NCBI GenBank assembly: GCA_036558265.1
Contig: DATBFY010000583.1
Span: forward strand, 1-14,020
From: RYN-433 sp036558265
GTDB taxonomy: Bacteria > Planctomycetota > Phycisphaerae > Tepidisphaerales > Tepidisphaeraceae
Direction: 5' to 3'
Length of the DNA stretch: 14,020 bases
The notes under the pieces are model-generated. The model searched no databases. It was not told the DNA's origin and saw nothing but the letters and a program-made list of their open reading frames with translations. This document shows, piece by piece, positions 7,101 through 12,317 of this stretch (position 1 is the first letter of the stretch; the number at the start of each line of letters is the position of its first letter). The position numbers and the translations under genes are program-made.

Positions 7101-7975
7101 GCGCGCTCGTGCTTTCGGGCGCGCAAGCCTATCCCTCCGGTTCCAGCCTGGCGGTCAATGGCGGCACGGTCGACGTCAACTCCGACGCGGGGTCGCCCAC
7201 GTCGAGCCCGCTCGCCGTCTCGGTGGCCAACGCCACGGTCAATTTCAACACCACCCAGCACCTGGGTTCGCTCAGCGCCGCGGCGGGCGCTCACGTCAAC
7301 GTCGCGGCGGCGGCGGCGGCGGCGGGCAAACCTGCGTCACCGAACATCCTGGTGACCAGGAGCCTGGCGATCGCGCCGCTCGACGCCTTCGTCGACCTGC
7401 ACGACGACGCCCTGATCGTCGATTACGACGCGAAAGGTCCATCACCGCTCAACGACGTCCGCGCGCGGATCTTCTCCGCCTATGAGGCCACCGCGACGGA
7501 TCATTGGCGGGGCCCGGGAATCGCCTCCTCCACCGCCGCCGCCGCCGCCGATCGGGCGCTGGGATATGCCGAGGCGTCCGACGTCCTGGGCCCGGGCGGC
7601 GGAAACTTCATGGGCGAGTCGATCGATGCCACCGCCGTGCTCGTCCGCTGCACGCTCGTCGGCGACGCCAACCTCGACGGCAGCGTCAATTTCGCCGACC
7701 TGGTGGCGCTGGCGCAGAGCTACAACACCTCATCCGGCGCGGCCTGGTCGCACGGCGACTTCAACTTCGACGGCGCCGTCAATTTCTCCGACCTGGTCGG
7801 GCTGGCGCAGAACTACAATGCCGCTCTCCCCTCTGCCGCCGCTGCCGCGACGCTTCCCGCCGTCTTCATGAACGATTTTCAAGAAGCCCTCTCCCAGGTC
7901 CCCGAGCCCTCGCTCTGGCCATTGACTTTCCTGGCCCCGGCAATTCGTCCACGCCGCCGCCGCCACGTCCATTGA
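4181..7975 (+). CDS. giant secreted beta-repeat protein with dockerin-like loops and PEP-CTERM-like tail
   Basis: A 1264-residue protein with a strong GGAGG site six bases before ATG. Residues 20-41 form an Ala/Leu-rich signal peptide ending TARA, with cleavage likely before EIVSG. Residues 101 to about 1030 are Gly/Asn/Thr/Ser-rich beta-strand sequence of the kind seen in autotransporter-associated or beta-helix repeat proteins, and fall into four homologous units of about 215-255 residues. An aspartate-rich segment follows (1064-1110). Two dockerin-like calcium loops come next: GDANLDGSVNFADL at 1161-1174 and GDFNFDGAVNFSDL at 1192-1205. The C-terminus has VPEPS (1240-1244), a short hydrophobic stretch (1245-1255) and a basic RPRRRRHVH end, which is the PEP-CTERM sorting layout. 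The protein is probably exported by Sec and handled by an exosortase, then displayed or released as a surface or matrix protein. Its ligand is unknown. It lies directly downstream of the ECF sigma gene, which makes it a candidate target of that factor. Confidence 0.88.
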   Translation: MATRSMRACSGGTDVRSQVKRAAALAAAALLAAGTRHTARAEIVSGWSGGNGDWTSPGLWSDNDPFFSGYPNNGNGGQTFSAVINSGTVNLNAPISINALNFGGGIITGANTLTLGQQSDWTAGKLGGGGTFVANAGMNFSGTSLKRLRANLTLGGNSVWSAGDIELSLVFTGDDEIGHSVLTNNGTFRIDTDNDMFGATAAEATVINNGVMIKEVGAGTTEIDAPFMNSGTLTVNTGTVQLNFGGTQSGHFTGAGTVRFSRGHTFNPGASVSAANAVFDLGGVSNVNTPDFSPATLNVNSAAVRFNRSPALSNVILNGGSIGGTASVNISGTLTWSLGDMTDAGKTLLAGGGNAATFSGGTKRLLSGRQLQNNTVAKWTGGNFSNDSDTIFDNPGTLNIETDASFTGGTFKNSGLVVKSGGAGTTSFNAAFHNAGTVRTDSGTLSFNGDGDHTGVFSNGAASGTILRFGGGDNTIMPGGTIDHPHIVLAGGFFNLNGNWVSSPAQQVDVSGAIFNFNGVGKLSPGTLNVSAGTVTLSNGGNHQPGTLNFSGGNIQGGDNLNVGTVLNWSGGAIFGSGQVTAPALGITGNAPKMLGGTRQFINNSSSATWDGDGNIQAGDNSVFTNPITARLNLLSDADYLGGTFNNAGQVNKSGGTGTSSLTGAFNNSGTVNVLSGTLSLDGTGNQTGTFNGTAGASSTLGLGGNITFAANSHILGPNILVTAGTTDVAGQYALPSSRITTLTGGTLRLHNGPLPQFGLVLNIAGGTLDLQSPVGVQANYTGTRLNLSSGVYQGTGSGNFGVLNFTGGVLQGSGTVRALILAISSDTAKQIAGNRELINIGETSYWDGAGDINNASTAAFTNDNTFEIRNAATFNGGTFNNNSVLSKSSAGTTTITGTFENSGSVTIGAGELKLQGDSTQSGTLDGVGRLRFAGGNHTLTPTSIITPQDLVIESATVQSQGQWGPRNTTVNSGALVLSGAQAYPSGSSLAVNGGTVDVNSDAGSPTSSPLAVSVANATVNFNTTQHLGSLSAAAGAHVNVAAAAAAAGKPASPNILVTRSLAIAPLDAFVDLHDDALIVDYDAKGPSPLNDVRARIFSAYEATATDHWRGPGIASSTAAAAADRALGYAEASDVLGPGGGNFMGESIDATAVLVRCTLVGDANLDGSVNFADLVALAQSYNTSSGAAWSHGDFNFDGAVNFSDLVGLAQNYNAALPSAAAAATLPAVFMNDFQEALSQVPEPSLWPLTFLAPAIRPRRRRHVH
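4481..7270 (+). repeat. four long imperfect tandem repeats inside the secreted protein
   Basis: Repeat units start near residues 101, 317, 549 and 805 (bases 4481, 5129, 5825 and 6593). Each unit carries, in order, a GG-x-I/L-x-G strand, a Trp-Asp/Ser-Gly-Asp-like turn (W160, W379, W610, W847), a GGTF-N-NSG-like block with Lys-Ser-Gly-Gly after it (from about 206, 411, 645 and 880), and a G-T-L strand pair. The conserved block recurs every 205-235 residues. Conservation is at the protein level, and I saw no long identical DNA copies, so the duplication is old or under drift. Confidence 0.75.
7304..7324 (+). repeat. (GCG)7 trinucleotide run coding seven alanines
   Basis: Seven uninterrupted GCG codons encode A1042-A1048 at the end of the beta-repeat region. 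A second, shorter GCC run encoding five alanines occurs near 7535-7549. Changes by whole units would keep the frame. The run probably serves as a spacer between the repeat region and the C-terminal domains. Confidence 0.8.
7661..7819 (+). other. dockerin-like paired calcium-binding loops (protein domain)
   Basis: Two 22-residue duplicated segments (residues 1161-1182 and 1192-1213) each have the D-x-N-x-D-G-x-V-N calcium-loop pattern followed by a helix ending AQSYN or AQNYN. This is the dockerin type I layout common at the C-termini of planctomycete secreted proteins. No cohesin partner is encoded in the window. Confidence 0.8.
7898..7972 (+). other. PEP-CTERM-like sorting signal (protein domain)
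   Basis: Residues 1240-1264 run VPEPS, then about 11 hydrophobic residues containing two prolines, then RPRRRRHVH. The order (PEP, hydrophobic segment, Arg cluster) fits exosortase substrates. The hydrophobic part is short and proline-containing, so processing may be weak. Confidence 0.7.
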
Positions 7976-8071
7976 GGTTGGGGTCGCCACTGCGCCGCTC
8001 GGATCCTTCGAATTCCTTCGCGTGATCCGCGCTTCAATAGATTTCCCCGGAATAACGTTCTCCCAATTCCG

Positions 8072-8099
8072 TTGGCTTGACGGCGAATCCGGTTAAACT
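8072..8099 (+). promoter_or_regulatory. candidate sigma70-like promoter for the molybdenum hydroxylase operon
   Basis: TTGGCT (8072-8077) and TAAACT (8094-8099) are 16 bp apart, each matching consensus at 4 of 6 positions. A transcript would begin near 8106, about 20 bases before ATG 8127, leaving room for the AAAGGA ribosome site at 8115-8120. It lies in the 151-bp gap after the secreted-protein gene, the natural place for the operon promoter. Confidence 0.35.
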
Positions 8100-8126
8100 G
8101 TTCTCCCCCGGACCAAAGGACAGCCC

Positions 8127-8618
8127 ATGGAATCGACCCCCATTCAGTTCTCGGTCAACCGCCAGGACCGGACGGTCACCACGCCGCCCGACCGCCCGCT
8201 CCTCGAGGTCCTCCGCGAAGACCTGCAACTCACCGGCACGAAATACGGCTGCGGCGAAGGCCAGTGCGGCGCCTGCTCCGTGCTGGTCGACGGTAAGCGC
8301 GTCTTCTCCTGCAAGACCGCCGTCAGCAAGGTCGCCGGCAAGAACGTCCAGACCATCGAAGGCCTCGCCGACGGCGATCGCCTCCATCCGATCCAGGAAG
8401 CCTTCCTCGCCGAAGGCGCCTTCCAGTGCGGCTACTGCACGTCGGGGATGATCATGGCCACCGTCGCCCTGCTCAACGAAAAGCCCCAGCCGACCGACGA
8501 CGAGATCCGCGCCGGCATGAACCGCAATCTCTGCCGCTGCTGCACCTATCCGAAATTGCTCGACGCCGTGCGCCATGCCGCGGGACGGAACAGCGGCCGG
8601 GCCGAGGTGGGGAGGTGA
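8127..8618 (+). CDS. (2Fe-2S)-binding small subunit of a molybdenum hydroxylase (isoquinoline 1-oxidoreductase alpha type)
   Basis: A 163-residue protein, the usual length of the two-cluster ferredoxin-like subunit of xanthine-oxidase-family enzymes. Residues 1-80 are a plant-type ferredoxin domain with cluster ligands C42, C47, C50 and C62 (GCGEGQCGAC). Residues 84-160 are the helical second [2Fe-2S] domain with C101 and C104 (QCGYCTSG), then C136 and C138 (LCRC). Position 139 is Cys, where Gly is usual. The role is to carry electrons from the Mo site of the partner subunit to an outside acceptor. There is no signal peptide, so it is expected to be exported folded with the Tat-targeted large subunit. 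The stop codon lies four bases before the large-subunit ATG, and its last codons contain that gene's ribosome site, which implies translational coupling. Confidence 0.94.
   Translation: MESTPIQFSVNRQDRTVTTPPDRPLLEVLREDLQLTGTKYGCGEGQCGACSVLVDGKRVFSCKTAVSKVAGKNVQTIEGLADGDRLHPIQEAFLAEGAFQCGYCTSGMIMATVALLNEKPQPTDDEIRAGMNRNLCRCCTYPKLLDAVRHAAGRNSGRAEVGR
8611..8616 (+). promoter_or_regulatory. ribosome binding site that fixes the large-subunit start
   Basis: GGAGGT lies six bases before ATG 8623 and inside the final codons of the small-subunit gene. It favours 8623 over the in-frame upstream ATG at 8575, which would overlap the small-subunit gene and has no comparable site. Confidence 0.8.
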
Positions 8619-8622
8619 CACC

Positions 8623-10830
8623 ATGAACAACGACCTTCACACGACCAATTCACTCTCGATCATCGATGAACCCGCGGTCGACCGCGTCGGTTTCGACTTC
8701 GCCGTCGATCGCCGCGATTTCCTCCGCACCCTGGGCGCCGGCCTGCTGATCGTCGTCAGCGGCGGCTCCGCGCTCGCCCAGGTCCCCGGTGGCGGGCGCC
8801 AGGGCGGTGGGCGTCAGGGTGGCAGCGGACGGCGTGGGGGTGGTGGCGGCTTCGCCGGTGGCCCCCCTCCCAAGATCTCCGCCCGCGTCCACATCGCGCA
8901 GGATGGCACCGTCACCGTCATGACCGGCAAGGTCGAGTGCGGCCAGGGCGCCCGCGCCGAGCTCACCCAGGCCGCCGCCGAAGAACTCCGCCTCCGCATC
9001 GACCGCGTCCACCTCCTGATGGCCGACACCGCCAACGTGCCCGATGACGGCATGACCGCGGGCAGCCGCAGCACCCCTTCCACAGTCCCCGCCATCCGCC
9101 AGGGTTGCGCCGCCGCGCGCGACCTCCTCGTCGGCCTTGCCGCCAAGCGCTGGAACGCCGATCGCGCCGCCTTGACCGTCCGCGACGGCAAGGTCGTCGA
9201 TGCGAAGGCCAATCGGGAATTGAGCTATGCCGACCTCGCCTCCGCCCCCGACGCCGCCGACCTTTTCAACCAGGTCCCCGGGCGCGATGTGACCATCACG
9301 CCCGTCAAAGACTGGGCCGTCCTCGGCGTGCCGACCCCCCGTCCCAATGGCCGTGACCTCGTCACCGGTGCCCATCACTATCCCTCCGACATCGTCCGCC
9401 CCGGCATGCTCTACGGCAAGGTGCTGCGGGCCCCCTCGTATGGCGCCAAGCTCACCTCGATCGATCTCGCCCCCGCCAAGGCCATGACCGGCGTCGTCGC
9501 CGTGCAGGACGGCTCGTTCGTCGGCGTCGCCGCCCCGACCAGCTACGTCGCCGAAGAGGCCTTGGCGGCGATCGAGAAGACCGCCAAGTGGGAAACCGCC
9601 CCCCACCCCTCGAGCAAGACGATCTTCGACTATCTCCGCGACCACGCCCGCGGCGGCATGCCGGCCAACCCCTTCGCCGACGAGCTCGCCAAGGCCGCCA
9701 AATCGTTCAAACAGACCTATCACGTCGCCTACGTGCAGCACGCTCCGCTGGAACCGCGCGCCGCCGTCGCCGAGTGGTCGCCCGACGGTAAGTTGACCGT
9801 CTGGACCGGCACGCAGGGCCCATTCGGCGTCCGCGGCGAGCTCGCCCGCACCTTTGGCCTCTCCAACGAAAACGTCCGCGTCATCGTCCCCGATTTCGGC
9901 GCCGCATTCGGTGGCAAACACTCCGGCGAATGCGCCGTCGAAGCCGCGCGCCTCGCCAAGGCCGCCGGCAAGCCCGTCAAGCTCCGCTGGACGCGACAGG
10001 AGGAGTTCACCTGGGCCTACTTCCGCCCTGCCGGCGTGATCGAAGCGCAGGCCAGCCTCGACGACCAGGGCAACCTCACCTCCTGGCACTTCGTCAACGT
10101 CAACTCCGGCCCATCGTCCATCGAGACGCCCTATAAGGCCGGCAAAGCCAGGAGCCAGTTCGTCGGCTCCGAGCCGCCGCTCCGCCAGGGCTCTTACCGC
10201 GGTCTGGCAGCGACGGCCAACACCTTCGCCCGCGAGTGCGCCATGGACGAGTTGGCCGCCCTCGCCCGCCGTGACCCGCTCGAGTTCCGCCTCGCGCACC
10301 TCGCGAACAACGCGCGCCTCCACGCCGTCCTCGCCGAGGCCGCCAACCGCTTCGGATGGTCCGAGCGCGCCAAAAATAAACGGCAAAACATCGGCGTGGG
10401 CCTGGCCTGCGGCACCGAGAAAGGCTCCTACGTCGCCACCTGCGCCGAAGTCGCGATCGACCCGTCGGACGGCAAGATCAGCGTCAAGCGCATCGTCCAG
10501 ACGTTCGAGTGCGGCGCCGTCATCAACCCCGCCAACCTGACCGCCCAGAACCAGGGCGCCATCTGCATGGCCCTCGGCCCCGCGCTGCGCGAGGAGATCC
10601 GCTTCGAGAACGGCCGCATCCTGACCGACGCCTTCTCCGACTACGCCGTCCCGCGCTTCGCCGACGTCCCCCAGGTCGAGGTCCACCTGATCGACCGCAA
10701 GGATCTGGCCTCCGCCGGCGCCGGCGAAACCCCGCTCATTTCCGTCGCCCCCGCAATCGCCAACGCCGTCCACCACGCCACCGGCCATCGCCTGCGCGAA
10801 ATGCCACTGCGCCTGCCCAAACAGGCGTGA
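8623..10830 (+). CDS. molybdopterin-binding large subunit of a Tat-exported molybdenum hydroxylase (isoquinoline 1-oxidoreductase beta type)
   Basis: A 735-residue protein from ATG 8623. Residues 29-35 are a twin-arginine motif (DRRDFLR), followed by a hydrophobic stretch to about 52 ending ALAQ, so the folded enzyme should be exported by Tat. A Gly/Arg-rich linker spans about 55-83. The mature part starts with the GK-x-E-x-GQG segment (102-109) and the DxxNVPDDGMTAGS region typical of the IorB family, in which part of the Mo domain sits at the N-terminus. The a/b hammerhead domain lies at about 244-322. Cofactor motifs follow: PLEPRAAVAEW (375-385), FGAAFGGKHSGE (425-436) and GSYRGLAATAN (523-533). 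E702 in AGAGETPLI is the expected catalytic glutamate. The enzyme would hydroxylate an N-heterocycle or oxidise an aldehyde using molybdopterin cytosine dinucleotide; the substrate cannot be read from sequence. No cofactor-insertion (XdhC-like) gene is in the window. Confidence 0.93.
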   Translation: MNNDLHTTNSLSIIDEPAVDRVGFDFAVDRRDFLRTLGAGLLIVVSGGSALAQVPGGGRQGGGRQGGSGRRGGGGGFAGGPPPKISARVHIAQDGTVTVMTGKVECGQGARAELTQAAAEELRLRIDRVHLLMADTANVPDDGMTAGSRSTPSTVPAIRQGCAAARDLLVGLAAKRWNADRAALTVRDGKVVDAKANRELSYADLASAPDAADLFNQVPGRDVTITPVKDWAVLGVPTPRPNGRDLVTGAHHYPSDIVRPGMLYGKVLRAPSYGAKLTSIDLAPAKAMTGVVAVQDGSFVGVAAPTSYVAEEALAAIEKTAKWETAPHPSSKTIFDYLRDHARGGMPANPFADELAKAAKSFKQTYHVAYVQHAPLEPRAAVAEWSPDGKLTVWTGTQGPFGVRGELARTFGLSNENVRVIVPDFGAAFGGKHSGECAVEAARLAKAAGKPVKLRWTRQEEFTWAYFRPAGVIEAQASLDDQGNLTSWHFVNVNSGPSSIETPYKAGKARSQFVGSEPPLRQGSYRGLAATANTFARECAMDELAALARRDPLEFRLAHLANNARLHAVLAEAANRFGWSERAKNKRQNIGVGLACGTEKGSYVATCAEVAIDPSDGKISVKRIVQTFECGAVINPANLTAQNQGAICMALGPALREEIRFENGRILTDAFSDYAVPRFADVPQVEVHLIDRKDLASAGAGETPLISVAPAIANAVHHATGHRLREMPLRLPKQA

Positions 10831-10930
10831 CACCCCCTCTTTCTCCCTCTCCCGGTACTCCGGGAGAGGGCCGGGGCGAGGGCTTCTCGCGAAGTGCACG
10901 ATCGCTTCATCGAAACGCCCTCACGCCTGT
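10821..10930. repeat. 110-bp segment bounded by 10-bp perfect inverted repeats
   Basis: ACAGGCGTGA (10821-10830, including the large-subunit stop codon) and TCACGCCTGT (10921-10930) are exact reverse complements. They enclose almost all of the intergenic DNA, including the palindrome at 10845-10870. AA lies just outside each end. The layout looks like a small non-coding mobile or REP-like element inserted at the gene end, or a long-range RNA pairing. No transposase is present. Confidence 0.4.
10845..10870. repeat. intergenic palindromic repeat (11-bp stem, 4-base loop)
   Basis: CCCTCTCCCGG (10845-10855) pairs perfectly with CCGGGAGAGGG (10860-10870) around TACT, and a GGGGCGAGGG tail follows. 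From memory, pyrimidine/purine palindromes of this wording recur between genes in many GC-rich bacteria, planctomycetes included. In the transcript it gives a strong hairpin between the hydroxylase and cytochrome genes, where it may protect the upstream mRNA or reduce read-through. No T-run follows, so it is not a classical terminator. Confidence 0.75.
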
Positions 10931-10940
10931 AAAAGAGAGC

Positions 10941-12317
10941 ATGCACGTCGGCGTCAGCTCGTCCTTAACGGTCTTCCTCCTCGTGGCCATCGCGCCGATG
11001 GCGCTCGCCGCCCAACCTGCGACCACTCCCACCCAGGTCAGCTTCCGCCGCGACATCGCCCCCATCCTCGTCCGCCAATGCCAGGGCTGTCACGGCCCCG
11101 AGAAGACCAAGAGCGCGTACCGCCTCGACACCTTCACCCGCCTCATGATCCCCGGCAAAAACAAGGCCGCCCCAATCACGCCCGGCCACCCCGACCGCAG
11201 TGAAATCTATCGCCTGATCACCGCCAAGGACGAAGACGACCGCATGCCCAAGGACGGCGACCCGCTCAAACCCGCCCAGGCCGAGGCTTTCCGCCGCTGG
11301 ATCCTCGCGGGCGCCAAGTTCGACTCGCCCGACCCGGCCGCACCGCTCGCGTCGATCATCGAAGACACCGAGCATCCGCCCGCGCCGGTGGTTTATCCGC
11401 GACCGACCCCCATCACGTCGATCGCCTTCAGCCCGGACGGCAAGACGCTTGCCGCCAGCGGCTATCACGAGATCTCGCTGTGGGATCCCGCCGATGGCCG
11501 ACTTCGCGGGCGCATCGACCGTCTGGCCGAGCGCACCTATGCCCTGGCCTATTCGCCCGATGGCACGCACCTCGCCGCCGCCTGCGGCAGTCCGGGCCTC
11601 CTGGGCGAGGTGCTGCTCATCGACCTCACCACCACGCCGCCCGCCCTGCGCACGCTCGACCGCATCGGCGACGTCATGCTCGCCGTCCGCTTCAGTCCTG
11701 ACGGCAAGCACCTTGCCGCCGCCGGCGCCGACAACGCCATCCGCCTTTATTCGCTCCCGAGTGCCAAGCGCGACCTCGTCATCGAGCAGCACGCCGACTG
11801 GGTGCTGGACCTTTTCTTCAGCCCCGACTCCACCCGCATCGCATCCGCCAGCCGCGACAAGTCCGCCCGCGTCTTCGACGTCAAGACGGGCGCCATGATC
11901 AGCTCGTTCCTCGGCCACGAGGAGATCGTTGCCGCCGTCGCATGGTCCGCCGACGGCAAGCACGTCTACAGCGCCGGGCGCGACCACTCCGTCCGCGTCT
12001 GGACTCCCGCTGACGCGAAGCAAACCGGTCAAATCAAGGGCCTCGACGCCGACCCGCTCAAGCTCGAAACATCGCAAGGAAAGCTCTTCGTCGTCTGCAC
12101 CGCCGGCGGCTCGCTCAGCGCCTATGCCGACGACGACAAGCACGAGCTGCTCCGCCACTACGCCCCCACTCCCGACTGGACCTACTGCCTCGCGATCGAC
12201 CCGAAAAACCACCACCTCGCCACCGGCAGCCACAACGGCCAGATCCACCTCTTCAACCTGGATGCCGCCAAGCCGCTCCGCGCGTTCACCGCCGCGCCGG
12301 GATTTACGCCTCGCTAA
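10941..12317 (+). CDS. exported c-type cytochrome (PSCyt1-like) fused to a WD40 beta-propeller
   Basis: A 458-residue protein from ATG 10941. The frame is open much further upstream, but that part overlaps the hydroxylase gene and the palindrome, while 10941 gives a clean signal peptide (residues 1-24, ending ALAA) and a weak purine-rich ribosome site. Residues 32-125 form a planctomycete-type cytochrome c domain with heme motif C47-Q-G-C-H51 and likely distal ligand M102 in DRMPKDGDPL. Residues 153-440 contain WD40-like blades near 153-183, 197-228, 243-272, 284-315, 325-356 and 412-440, plus a degenerate one at about 367-396, enough for seven. It should act outside the cytoplasmic membrane as a one-electron carrier with a protein- or ligand-binding propeller. 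Lying 110 bp after the hydroxylase on the same strand, it may be its electron acceptor. Its end overlaps the opposite-strand gene by 4 bp. Confidence 0.88.
   Translation: MHVGVSSSLTVFLLVAIAPMALAAQPATTPTQVSFRRDIAPILVRQCQGCHGPEKTKSAYRLDTFTRLMIPGKNKAAPITPGHPDRSEIYRLITAKDEDDRMPKDGDPLKPAQAEAFRRWILAGAKFDSPDPAAPLASIIEDTEHPPAPVVYPRPTPITSIAFSPDGKTLAASGYHEISLWDPADGRLRGRIDRLAERTYALAYSPDGTHLAAACGSPGLLGEVLLIDLTTTPPALRTLDRIGDVMLAVRFSPDGKHLAAAGADNAIRLYSLPSAKRDLVIEQHADWVLDLFFSPDSTRIASASRDKSARVFDVKTGAMISSFLGHEEIVAAVAWSADGKHVYSAGRDHSVRVWTPADAKQTGQIKGLDADPLKLETSQGKLFVVCTAGGSLSAYADDDKHELLRHYAPTPDWTYCLAIDPKNHHLATGSHNGQIHLFNLDAAKPLRAFTAAPGFTPR

Noticed and set aside
4481..7270. CRISPR-like or satellite array
   Set aside because: The repetition is of diverged protein units in one open frame; there are no short identical repeats with regular spacers.
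8575..8622. Earlier ATG for the hydroxylase large subunit
   Set aside because: It would overlap the small-subunit gene by 44 bp and lacks a good ribosome site; GGAGGT supports ATG 8623.
10845..10870. Palindrome as a Rho-independent terminator
   Set aside because: The stem is strong, but G-rich sequence rather than a T-run follows on the plus strand, so it is kept as a repeat/hairpin only.
8650..10899. 749-codon open frame on the minus strand opposite the hydroxylase large subunit
   Set aside because: Gly/Ala/Asp-rich shadow of a strongly GC3-biased gene; no motif, and the opposite frame has clear family motifs throughout.
10509..10940. Upstream extension of the cytochrome frame, coding an Arg/Pro-rich leader
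   Set aside because: It overlaps the hydroxylase gene and translates through the palindromic repeat; the signal peptide begins at 10941.
10965..12248. 427-codon minus-strand frame opposite the cytochrome/WD40 gene
   Set aside because: Shadow frame with Val/Gly/Asp-rich composition; the plus strand shows CxxCH and WD40 repeats.
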